From NCBI GenBank assembly GCA_946480965.1, contig CAMLMI010000091.1:1-14321 (forward strand): DNA of 14,321 nt, read 5' to 3'. This document shows positions 1 through 8,300 of this stretch, piece by piece. The number at the start of each line of letters is the position of its first letter. The stretch's first letter is position 1. This DNA comes from an uncultured Verrucomicrobiales bacterium. GTDB lineage: Bacteria > Verrucomicrobiota > Verrucomicrobiae > Limisphaerales > CANJSG01. The position numbers and the translations under genes were made by a program. The notes under the pieces are model-generated. The model saw nothing but the letters and a program-made list of their open reading frames with translations, was not told where the DNA came from and did no database searches.

Positions 1-1
1 C

Positions 2-2110
2 AGATTGACCGCCTCCAAGGCGGCCGTATCCCCCGCCTTGCGGTCAAGGCTCGCTGGCGTGAAAGCCCAGTGGGGAGGATTCTGGCACGAGACCCCGGAA
101 GGCGGTCTGTCCATCCATGCGGAACTGCTCGCTGCGGGGGAGCTTTCCTTGACGAGAAAGCGGTTCTTGAACGTGGCCGACTTCGAGGAGCCACCTGACC
201 GACAGGGCCGGATTCTGGGAGCGGGCCGAGCGAGCGACCGGCTTGACCCCGCTTCACCCTGTCTCGCTGGATGGAAATGGGAGGACCGCAGGCGCTGGCC
301 GAAGGTCTGGACCGGATTCGTCGATTCGCTCTGCGCCTCGACCGATGTGCGGACCCGTTTCGAGGGGAAATACATCCGCTGTTCGGGCCAATGGTCGTCC
401 AAGGCCTACCTGTCGGACTTGAAGGATCTGCTCGGCTTCGTGGAGGAAAATGCGGAGACGCTGGTCGTCGCAGACGCCGAGCAATCGCTCTTGAAGGATC
501 TAAAGGAGATCGTGGAAGTGCGGCGCTACCACCTGGACGACGATGAAATACGCCGAGTCGTGGATGAGACCTGGACCCCGTTCGAACAGCGTTTTCGTCC
601 CGTTGAGCAACAGATTCGAAGCCGTCAGCGCGATCAGGAACGGGCCCGGTCGCTCGAGATCGCCTGGGCAAAGACGGGCGAGAAGCCGCAATCGAGAAGC
701 CCTGTCACCAACCGGTCCGTTCTGTCGGTTCCACTTCCCAATCAACCATATCGTCTGGCTCCACCATCGACGCTTGTCACGCGACAGGACCGATCACCCA
801 AAGCTCGATGGTGGGGCATGGTTCCGACCGGAACGAATCAAATGGTTGTTCCCCGGTTCTGGTCGATCCCGAGCGCTTCCCGCGAAACTGGCGACGGAGC
901 GTTCCGTTCCATCGAAACGATCACCGAACGGGATGGTCGCATCTGGGCGGAGGTCCGAGAAGCGGACATGCTGTCCAGCTTCGCTCAAAAGGACATCCCC
1001 GGCACCCTCTATTCGATCGATCCCGCGACCTTCGAAACGCGATCCATCCGGTTCGTGGACAAGGACGCCATGTTCGAAGTGGCGTCCGCCCGGTCTGCTG
1101 CGGGAAGTTCCGGCGGCGAAGTCCACCGCCCTGCAAACACCCACCATGCACCCTACAACAGCTACAGCCATCGCATCTGGGACTTCCATTCCGGGCGGCT
1201 TTACATGGGCCTCCAACGGATGCTCCAACGATACGATGCGGGTTCCGGCCAATGGGAGCCCCTTCCCATCACCTATGAGGGATATGGCCGGGTGATGAGC
1301 GTGGGAGGCCGTCTCTTTGTCACCACGAAGGACAGCATTCTGGAGGTGAAGGACGATGGAGGGAGCTTCGCGCTTCTCGCCAGCACACGGCGTCGCCCCG
1401 TCCAGACGGCCCTCGACAAACTGGAAACCCTTGATTGGCCCGCTATCTGGATCGATGGCGAAAGCCGTCTGTTCGCAATGGTCCACGGATCCCTCTTTGC
1501 ATGGGACGCAAATGCGGCCGATTGGCAACCCCGCAGCGTTTCTGGCAACGCCGGACGAGGGATCGCCCAGGCGCTGTTCCAAACCAAGCGGGGGCAGCAA
1601 CAGGAGAGGACCTATCTGACTTCCTACTCCGGGGAATTGCTGGACCTGGTGGAATCCGGCGTGGGCTCTCGCCCCACGAGCCTGGCGGACGGCACTCCAC
1701 TCTGGAATCTGCCCAAGGGCATGGACGAATTTCCGGACTCCACCGGACACTTGGACAACAGCGTGTGGAGCTTGGTAGGAGTGCCGACTGCTGGGTTGGT
1801 CGCAAAGTTCATCGAGGCATCCACCGGGACCACGAACGTGTTTCTTGTGGGTTTTGATCGGTCCAGCGCCGCTCCCGGTATCGCGCAGCTCTCGTTTTCC
1901 GGCACGGTGCCCATCAATGGACGCCCGGGGTTGTTGGCGCGCCACACGGGCGATCCGCTCGGCAGGCTGTTGCCCAGCGGATTCGTCCTGGCCACGCGGG
2001 GAGTCCGGGGGTTCTGGTTCGTGCCCCGCTCCGAGCTGGATCGGATCATGGCTTCCCGCCCCGCCCATGGTAAGGAATCCACTCTGGACACCCATCCCGG
2101 ACCACCATGA
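2..2110 (+). CDS. Giant exported protein, copy 1 (5'-truncated): helical middle plus propeller-like C-terminal region
   Basis: The reading frame is open to the left edge, so this is the C-terminal 702 or so residues of a longer protein. The TTG at position 5 is unlikely to be the true start. Alignment by eye with the two complete giants downstream (5328-9302 and 10357-13782) suggests about 455 residues are missing, probably a signal peptide and two CsgG-like units. Shared landmarks are ETPEGGL (ETPEDGL in the second giant), GWKWEDR at nt 269-289 (identical in the third giant), a charged helical stretch, then a beta-rich region with ASTRRRP at nt 1379-1399. Short Trp/Gly/Asp-rich strands (RIWDFHSGRLYMG, GRLFVTTKDSILEV) look like beta-propeller blades. 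It ends with GFWFVPRSEL, which resembles the close of the shared region in the other copies. The stop overlaps the next start as ATGA. No catalytic motif is visible. The CDS is certain; the propeller fold is inferred and the function is unknown. Confidence 0.88.
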   Translation, partial: RLTASKAAVSPALRSRLAGVKAQWGGFWHETPEGGLSIHAELLAAGELSLTRKRFLNVADFEEPPDRQGRILGAGRASDRLDPASPCLAGWKWEDRRRWPKVWTGFVDSLCASTDVRTRFEGKYIRCSGQWSSKAYLSDLKDLLGFVEENAETLVVADAEQSLLKDLKEIVEVRRYHLDDDEIRRVVDETWTPFEQRFRPVEQQIRSRQRDQERARSLEIAWAKTGEKPQSRSPVTNRSVLSVPLPNQPYRLAPPSTLVTRQDRSPKARWWGMVPTGTNQMVVPRFWSIPSASRETGDGAFRSIETITERDGRIWAEVREADMLSSFAQKDIPGTLYSIDPATFETRSIRFVDKDAMFEVASARSAAGSSGGEVHRPANTHHAPYNSYSHRIWDFHSGRLYMGLQRMLQRYDAGSGQWEPLPITYEGYGRVMSVGGRLFVTTKDSILEVKDDGGSFALLASTRRRPVQTALDKLETLDWPAIWIDGESRLFAMVHGSLFAWDANAADWQPRSVSGNAGRGIAQALFQTKRGQQQERTYLTSYSGELLDLVESGVGSRPTSLADGTPLWNLPKGMDEFPDSTGHLDNSVWSLVGVPTAGLVAKFIEASTGTTNVFLVGFDRSSAAPGIAQLSFSGTVPINGRPGLLARHTGDPLGRLLPSGFVLATRGVRGFWFVPRSELDRIMASRPAHGKESTLDTHPGPP

Positions 2111-3528
2111 CGCCGAAAGCTTTCAGACCGGGAAAGGGTTGGCGAATGCTCGCCTTGTGGATCGTGCTGCATGGTTGGGGCGCCATCTGGGCTAGGCCAT
2201 CGTTCGGCCAAGACGCGCCCCGTGTGGACTCATGGACAAACGCCGTGCTCCTCATTGAACGATGGCGGACCAATTCTGCGCCCGAGGTGGCTACCGCCGC
2301 CGAATCCGGAGACCCGGCGGCGCAGCTGGTGTTTGCCTGGAACGAGCTGGAAGCGGCGAAAACTGAAAACCGGACGGCATTCCGTGAAGCCGACGCCGCC
2401 CTCCGCGGGCTCAGGCTCAACCTCAACGAGATGTCCAGCCTGAGCGACCAGGCGAAGAAGATGTCGCTGGAAGAGCTCGAACGAAACGCGGCGGGCAACG
2501 AGCCCAAAGCCATTTGGATGCTGAACGCCCGTAAAACGGAGTTCGCCGAAATAGCCCGGTCCATTCCGCTCGGAGACATCGAGAAACGGGCCGCTTCCGG
2601 GGAGGGCTTCGCCCAGTGGCTGCTGGGCAGCCGTCGCCGGGATCTTGCCCAAGGCCGGGGTCTGGAGGCGTTCAAATGGATGGAGCGTGCGGCCCGGCAA
2701 GGGCTGTCCGAGGCCCAGAAGGAGACCGGCCTGTGGCTGATCAGGGACTTTCTCTGGCCTGTGGTTCCGATGGATGTGCAGGCCGGAGTCGCGTGGCTGG
2801 AAAAGGCGGCCGAGGGCGGCAACCTCGCGGCCCACGAACGCCTCGCCAAGATCTATCGGACCGGGCGCATCGTGCCGAAAGACACCGAGGCGGCCCTCCG
2901 GCATCTCCGGCCCTTGGTCGTGCAAGGATCTCCTTGGGCTTGCTACGCTTTGGCGATCCATCACGCCCAGGGTGAAGGAGAGCCGCGTGGACCGGAGGAA
3001 GAGCCTCTGCTGCTGCTGCGCCGGGCGGCCGAAGGGGGCATCAACTCCGCCCGATGGGAGCTGGGCGACCGCTATCTGCATGGGTTTGGCGTCGGAGCCG
3101 ATCCGATTGAAGCGGCTGAGTGGTATTGCCGGGCTCGCGCGGGCCATTCCGACCCAAACGACGACACCCACACCAGCGACTCCTGGCGGATCGAATACCA
3201 TTTCACCTCCGTGAAAGCGGAGCTTCCCACCCTGGCTGAACTCCAGAGTGGACCGCCTCCCTTTCCGCGCCTTCTCGGCCTCGTCGTTCTGGCACTGGAT
3301 CACCGCGATCCCGCTGCGATGGCGGTTCTGGGGCGGCTCTACCTCGCGTCCAAAGCTCTTCCCCACGCGCCCGTCAAGGCTGTTGGCTGGTTGCGTCTGG
3401 CCGTGGATGCGGGCCACTCGCCGACGAGGAACCCTTTGCAGGAGATCGAGGCGGCGCTTTCGCCTGCAGAACGAGCGCAGGCTGATAACTGGGTTTCAGA
3501 AATCACCCGGGAACTGGCTCGCGAATGA
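2107..3528 (+). CDS. Exported Sel1-repeat (TPR-like) protein, module copy 1
   Basis: This 473-residue protein starts at an ATG overlapping the previous stop (ATGA). An N-terminal signal peptide has basic residues at 7-13, a hydrophobic core at about 14-27 and likely cleavage after SFG at residue 34. Residues 160-348 hold Sel1-type alpha-alpha repeats, for example LEAFKWMERAARQGLSEAQ (186-204), GVAWLEKAAEGGNLAA (227-242) and DRYLHGFGV...EAAEWY (321-340). A further repeat lies at about 397-435. Residues 40-155 are helical and less repeat-like. Sel1 repeats are known as protein-binding solenoids, so an adaptor role in the periplasm is inferred. It shares GEPR..EE.P, LLLR-AA and DRYLHG.GV with the Sel1 protein at 9299-10360, showing paralogy. 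No enzyme signature is present. No good Shine-Dalgarno precedes the ATG, so translation probably depends on coupling to the gene before it. Confidence 0.9.
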   Translation: MTPKAFRPGKGWRMLALWIVLHGWGAIWARPSFGQDAPRVDSWTNAVLLIERWRTNSAPEVATAAESGDPAAQLVFAWNELEAAKTENRTAFREADAALRGLRLNLNEMSSLSDQAKKMSLEELERNAAGNEPKAIWMLNARKTEFAEIARSIPLGDIEKRAASGEGFAQWLLGSRRRDLAQGRGLEAFKWMERAARQGLSEAQKETGLWLIRDFLWPVVPMDVQAGVAWLEKAAEGGNLAAHERLAKIYRTGRIVPKDTEAALRHLRPLVVQGSPWACYALAIHHAQGEGEPRGPEEEPLLLLRRAAEGGINSARWELGDRYLHGFGVGADPIEAAEWYCRARAGHSDPNDDTHTSDSWRIEYHFTSVKAELPTLAELQSGPPPFPRLLGLVVLALDHRDPAAMAVLGRLYLASKALPHAPVKAVGWLRLAVDAGHSPTRNPLQEIEAALSPAERAQADNWVSEITRELARE

Positions 3529-3530
3529 GG
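3527..3530 (+). promoter_or_regulatory. Shine-Dalgarno (GAGG) that decides the start at 3539
   Basis: GAGG overlaps the last two bases of the preceding stop codon and lies 8 nt before ATG 3539. It supports this start over in-frame upstream positions that would run deep into the previous gene. Termination and re-initiation are probably linked here. Confidence 0.6.
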
Positions 3531-3538
3531 CCGACTCC

Positions 3539-4399
3539 ATGACTCGCTGCCCAAGATTCGCGCTCGGGATGATGCTCCTTGGTTGCTTCGGGGCCTCCCG
3601 CCCCGCCATCGCCCAAGTTTCCGTGAGGCCGGTTGATTCCGACGCCCACTTTTTTTCCGGTGTAGCGGGCAAGGTCTTCGGCGTGGTGTCCAACGAGACC
3701 ATGGCCGTCGTCGAAACGGAGATCACCGTGCGGCTCTTTCAGTTGAGTTCTGCGACGGGTGCCGGCGTGGCCGAACTCAAGATGGATCGGCTCCGGTTGT
3801 CGCCCGGGGAGGAGACGCCCTGTTCCGTCTCGTTCACGATGCCCGAGGTGTCGGCGACAACTCCCTACCTGGTTCAGTGGGCGACGGCGTCGGGCCGGGT
3901 GGTGGGGAAAACCCGTTTCGAAGTTCATCCGACCAACCTTCTGTCCAGGCTTCTGCCCAACTCCGGGGGCTTCCCGATAACGGTGCATGATGAAACCGGC
4001 GCGCTGGGACTTTGCCTGAAGCGTTCGGGATTCCCGGTTCAGGAAGCGCTCCCGATGAGCGAAACCAACAACCCTTCGAGCCCGCTGGTCCTGGTGGCGG
4101 ATCCGTCCGCAGGTTCGGGAACGTCTTCGTCCATTGTGGAAGACGCCCTGGAAAATGGCCAAGGGGTGGTCTGGTATCGAACCTCGCAAGACATGCAGAC
4201 CGGATGGGCCGATCTGATCTATCTGCTGCCTAACGGGGCGCGAGCTCTCGTGATTGTTGACCGAAACCACTTGCTCGACCTCGACAAGAATCCGAAGGCG
4301 CAGCTCAGGCTGGCGCACGCCAGCCGGCTCGCTTTGAACCCGACCATTCCAGGACTTTCCGAACTGGCTCTGCAACCGCTCACCCGCAAATCACCATGA
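3539..4399 (+). CDS. Exported protein of unknown function: beta-sandwich-like N-half, alpha/beta-like C-half
   Basis: I do not recognise a named family. The frame is open from further upstream, inside the preceding gene, but the ATG at 3539 is the sensible start. It follows the previous stop by 10 nt, has GAGG 8 nt upstream, and begins a signal peptide (hydrophobic core 7-19). Cleavage is likely after AIA at 25. LLGC at 13-16 is a weak lipobox, so a lipoprotein is possible. The product has 286 residues. Residues 30-130 alternate hydrophobic strands, with a Pro-Gly-Glu turn (LSPGEETP), and read like an Ig/fibronectin-type sandwich. Residues 135-270 contain strand-like segments LVLVAD, GQGVVWY and ALVIVD that suggest an alpha/beta (GATase-like or flavodoxin-like) fold without an obvious catalytic triad. 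The stop overlaps the CsgG-like gene by ATGA, linking the two closely. Both domain assignments are inference from residue pattern only. Confidence 0.82.
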   Translation: MTRCPRFALGMMLLGCFGASRPAIAQVSVRPVDSDAHFFSGVAGKVFGVVSNETMAVVETEITVRLFQLSSATGAGVAELKMDRLRLSPGEETPCSVSFTMPEVSATTPYLVQWATASGRVVGKTRFEVHPTNLLSRLLPNSGGFPITVHDETGALGLCLKRSGFPVQEALPMSETNNPSSPLVLVADPSAGSGTSSSIVEDALENGQGVVWYRTSQDMQTGWADLIYLLPNGARALVIVDRNHLLDLDKNPKAQLRLAHASRLALNPTIPGLSELALQPLTRKSP

Positions 4400-5319
4400 A
4401 ATCTAGAACCGTTCTCGGAATCGTTGCCGCGCTCTGTCTCGGCCTCGCCGCTCGTGCCGCCGAACCGCTCACCGTGGCCGTGCTCGACTTCGAGTCCCGC
4501 GAGGAATCCGTGAAGGACCTGGGCGTGAAGATCGCCACGCTCGTCGGTGCCCAGCTTTCGGTCGAGGCCGACCTCGTGCTGGTCGAGCGCGCCGAACTCG
4601 AAAAGCTCCTGGGCGAACAGGAACTGTCCCTCTCCGGCACGGTCAGCGCCGCCACCGCCGCCAAGGTCGGCCAGCTCACCGGAGCCAAGGTGTTGATCAC
4701 CGGCCGCGTCTTCCGCGCGGACAAGGAAACCATCGCCGTCGCCAAGATCATCAGCACCGAGACCAGCCGCGTGTATGGCGAACTGGCCAAGGGTCCGGCC
4801 GCCGCGTCCGTCTCCGATCTTTCCTCCGAACTCGCGACCAAGATCGCCAAGGTGCTTTCCGAAAAGGGCGACACGCTTGTCGCCAAAGTCCGCACCTACG
4901 AAGAGCGCATCGCGGCCATCAAACAGGCGCTCAAGGGCGACAAACGCCCCGCCGTCCGCGTGAAGATCGTCGAGCAGCACTTCGGTCGGCCGGTGATCGA
5001 TCCGGCGGCGGAGACCGAGTTCGGCAAGATGCTCGGCGACTGCGGATTCACCCTCGTGGACGAGAAGTCCAAGCAGCCGGCGGACTACGAGATCGTCGGC
5101 GAGGCCTTTAGCGAACTGGGCCTGCGCAAGGGCAACCTCCAGAGCTGCCGCGCGCGGGTGGAGATCAAGGTGCGCGAACTCGCCACCGGCAAGATCGTGG
5201 CGATGGACCGCCAGACCAGCGTGGCCGTGGACCTCGCCGAACACGTCGCCGCCAAGAGCGCCCTGCAAAACGCGACGGCCGATCTCGCGGAGCGGACGCT
5301 GCCGAAGCTGAATCCTTGA
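4396..5319 (+). CDS. CsgG-like exported protein (curli assembly/transport CsgG superfamily)
   Basis: This 307-residue protein has a clear signal peptide cleaved after ARA at residue 21. There is no lipobox, unlike E. coli CsgG, which is a lipoprotein. The mature start has LTVAVLDFES, then VERAELEKLLGEQEL at 63-77 and GAKVLITGRVF. This order (first strand with FES, VER..L...L.EQ helix, GA..LI.G strand) is typical of CsgG and related TolB-N/LpoB-like domains. After a charged linker at about 155-186, residues 187-307 form a second alpha/beta unit (VRVKIVEQHFG, ADYEIVGEAF, RARVEIKVREL) that may be an internal repeat. CsgG proteins form oligomeric outer-membrane secretion channels; whether this one makes a pore is not visible. 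No csgA, B, E or F partner is present, so no csg symbol is given. A hand-read stretch at 4561-4620 has 17 of 20 codons ending in G or C, more than a comparable stretch of the gene at 2107 (14 of 20). Confidence 0.87.
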   Translation: MKSRTVLGIVAALCLGLAARAAEPLTVAVLDFESREESVKDLGVKIATLVGAQLSVEADLVLVERAELEKLLGEQELSLSGTVSAATAAKVGQLTGAKVLITGRVFRADKETIAVAKIISTETSRVYGELAKGPAAASVSDLSSELATKIAKVLSEKGDTLVAKVRTYEERIAAIKQALKGDKRPAVRVKIVEQHFGRPVIDPAAETEFGKMLGDCGFTLVDEKSKQPADYEIVGEAFSELGLRKGNLQSCRARVEIKVRELATGKIVAMDRQTSVAVDLAEHVAAKSALQNATADLAERTLPKLNP

Positions 5320-5327
5320 TCCCTCCG

Positions 5328-8300
5328 ATGTCCGGCCTGCGTTCACTCCGTTTTCTGGTGGCCACGGCGATATGCTGGGCGACGACGTCGATGGGTTTCG
5401 CGGCGACCCTGGCGCTCGTCCCGCACAGCGCCTCGGATCGCGAACTGGTCGACCTGCTCGCCGTCGAACTGTCCAAACACCCGGGCGTTGAACTCGTCGA
5501 GCGTCCGCAGCTCAGGGATCTGGCCGATGAATCGGCGCTTCTGGGTCGAGACACGTTGGCCCGGCTCCAACTTGGAACAGCTCAGGGCTTGGTCGTGGTG
5601 GAAACCTTCGGCGAGCAAGAAGGGCGGCATGCGCGCTACCGCCTGGTGTCCGTTGAAAACGGGGTCGCCCTTGGATGGTGGACCGATCAGATCCAGGATG
5701 GGAGCCGGGAGGCATGGGCGAAAGGCGCGGCGCAGAGGATCACGGCCCTCGCCCCCAAACTGTCTGCTGGCTCCGACCGGCTGCGGGCCGTGTCCTTTGT
5801 CGGCTTCCGCTCCCCGACTCTTTCGCGCGAATCGCTCTCGCTCGAACGGCAGATCAACAGCCTCTTCCTGAGCCGACTGGGTGCGGCGCCCGAGCTGCTG
5901 ACCCTGGAACGGCGCCGGCTCCTGGACGCGGCCTTCGAGAAGTCCGCCAGCGCGGACGACCGCGCGTTTTGGAACGCGGCCGCGCTGGTCGAAGGGACGA
6001 TCAATCCCGAAGGCTGGACTCCGGGCATCGTCGCCGTGCGTTGGCGTATCGTCCGTGCCGGGACGACGAACTTCGTCGAATCCACGGTCGAAGGGAACTC
6101 CTCCAATCTTCTGGAGATTGTGGAACGGCTCACGGTCCAGACCCGGACCGAGCTTGGATTGGGCGCAGTCCAACCTGGTTGGAACGCGCCGGAGGAAGCG
6201 TGGCGTTTCGGGGAGGAAGCCTCTGCGGCCATCCGCGTCGGGTTGTGGCCGGAAGCCATCGCCGCCGCCGACACGGCCACGGCGCTGGGACTCGCTCCGG
6301 CGCGTTCGATCCGCCTGCGTTTGGCCGCTTATGCGGGAGCGATCCGCGAGCCGGCTGAGTTCGGCGGCGGAGCCCAGTTCTACGGGATTCCCGGAGGAGC
6401 GCTGCGCGCCTACGGCACGGCGCTGGAGGCGGACGACATCGTGACGGCGCTGGAGACGGCCCATCTTCTCCGGGACTTCCAACGCCGCGCCGCCGACGCC
6501 TCGATCCCGGACGAGCCCCTCGCCGCGACGGTGCTGGAGACCCTGGGCCGCTTCCTCTTGAAGGCGTATCTGTGCGCCGAACTCCGCGCCGGCGCCGAGC
6601 GGCCGCTCCGGGAGCTTCGTGGCGCGCTCCGGGCCTTCACCGCCGACTACATCGTCGCGTCGCAACCCCATCGGGAAGCCCAACCCGATCCCTTCGGCAC
6701 ACCCGCCAACGCGCCCCCAGGAATTGCGCCGTCGATCCCGAAGGCATTGGCGAAGCATGGCCCGCTCTTCTACGAGACGCCGGAGGATGGGCTGGCCCTC
6801 CAACACTGGATCCACTCGTTTCCCGCCAGTGTCGAACCGCTATACGGGCCGCCTCCCGACGAAGCGGAGAACCGGTTGTCCTGGTGGGAATGGACCCCCG
6901 AGCTGTGCGGCTGGACGTGGCCGGCGCGGGAACGCTCGGACAAGCTCTGGAAGGACTTCCAGGCGATGCTGGCCCTGCAGATCGCGGCCCAGCGTCGACT
7001 CATCGCGCTGAACCGGGCGACTAACGACGTCGCCACGGAAAACGCCTGCCAACAAGCGGCGGACTTCTTCCTCCGCGAGGAGGCGGTGCTTGTGAGCGGT
7101 GGGTTTCGCACCCGCTTCCTTCAGGATTTCGAAGACCGCTGGGGCTCCGAGATCCTGGTCTTGGCCGGTCCGGTCCGAGCGAGGCTGGAGACAAACTGGG
7201 TCTCGCGGCTGAGGGAGGTGCTGGGTCGGATCGACCGGCAAACCGCCGAGCACGCCTTCGTGTTGGGACGGCCCGCCTATCAGTTTCCATCCGCCCGGCG
7301 AGCGGAACGATGGCGTGCGAGTCTGGCCCGGCGACGGTTCCCGACCTCACGGGAGATCGGAGACTGGACGGCGGGGGTGGCCATGTCCCCGAAAGAGGAA
7401 CAGGCGCAACTCCTGGGCGCGTTGAAGCTGGTGCTGCTCCTTCCCGAAGCCGCCACCCGCACGAACGACGTCGCCGCGCTGCGGCGACTGGTCTCCGGTC
7501 TGGAGATGCGCACCGGAGTGGGCACGCAGCCTCCGTGGACCCAGCTTGAAGGTTTGGCGGCTCCACGATTCCCCGAGGTGCTCGCTTCGCTCCGGCTCTT
7601 CAATGTGCCCGAGGCGCCACGCATCCGTCCGGCGGGCCCCGATGGACACCTCCGTTCCCGGCATTTCCGGTGCGAACCGCCCCTGCGCTTCGCCACGGTT
7701 ACGGGTCTGCGCTGGGGCGCTGGCCGGCTTTGGGTGATGGGCCAAGGCGAAACCGCAGACGGCGAAACCGTGTTTCTCTCCGAGTTCGACCCGCAGACGG
7801 ACCGGTTCATCCACCACGTCGTGCCCGCCGCACTGGTCTCGGGGCGACCCTTGGTGGAGCCGTCCCGGTTCGCGGTGGGGGAAACGAAGGCGTTGATCGT
7901 CCTCGGAGAGAACGTGGTGGTGCTTGATCGATCCACGGGGCGCTTCACGATGGTCCGGTCCCCGTTGGGGAACGCCCGGGTCGGACAGGTTGGCGGGCGC
8001 ATTTTTTTCCATGACAGCGAGACACTGGTGGAGTCCACGGAAGAGCTCGCCCGCTTCGACGTCGTGGCCAGCACGCGCCGACAACCGGCGGTGAACGATC
8101 TGGATCGCCAGCCTTCCTGGCTTGGGCTCCAACTGATCGAGAACCATCCTGATGGAGCGTGGGCGATCGTCAACGACCGCCTCTTCGACCTGCAACGCAA
8201 CGGCGGAACCCAGGTGCCTTGGAGTGACTCCCACAAGACCGTGGAGAACTTCCCGACCGGCAGCCTCATGAAAGAGGGGCCGGAATCTCCCCGGGACAAC

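Noticed and set aside
5..7. TTG at position 5 as the true start of the first gene
   Set aside because: The frame is open to the left edge, there is no signal peptide, and the paralogues have about 455 more residues upstream of the same landmarks.
3248..3538. Upstream extension of the gene starting at 3539
   Set aside because: It lies inside the Sel1 gene in another frame. The signal peptide and GAGG site support ATG 3539.
5316..5318. TTG start overlapping the previous stop for the second giant gene
   Set aside because: ATG 5328 gives a normal signal peptide and is the more usual start codon. The TTG remains possible because it would reproduce the overlap seen at other junctions.
4396..5319. 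Classical curli operon (csg)
   Set aside because: Only a CsgG-like protein is present. No curlin repeats and no CsgE, CsgF or CsgD were seen, and the protein lacks a lipobox.
8002..8008. T7 tracts at 8002-8008 and 3650-3656 as phase-variation, frameshift or terminator sites
   Set aside because: Both are read normally in frame (Ile-Phe-Phe and Phe-Phe-Ser) within intact genes, with no hairpin noticed before them. Two short tracts in 14 kb are not remarkable.
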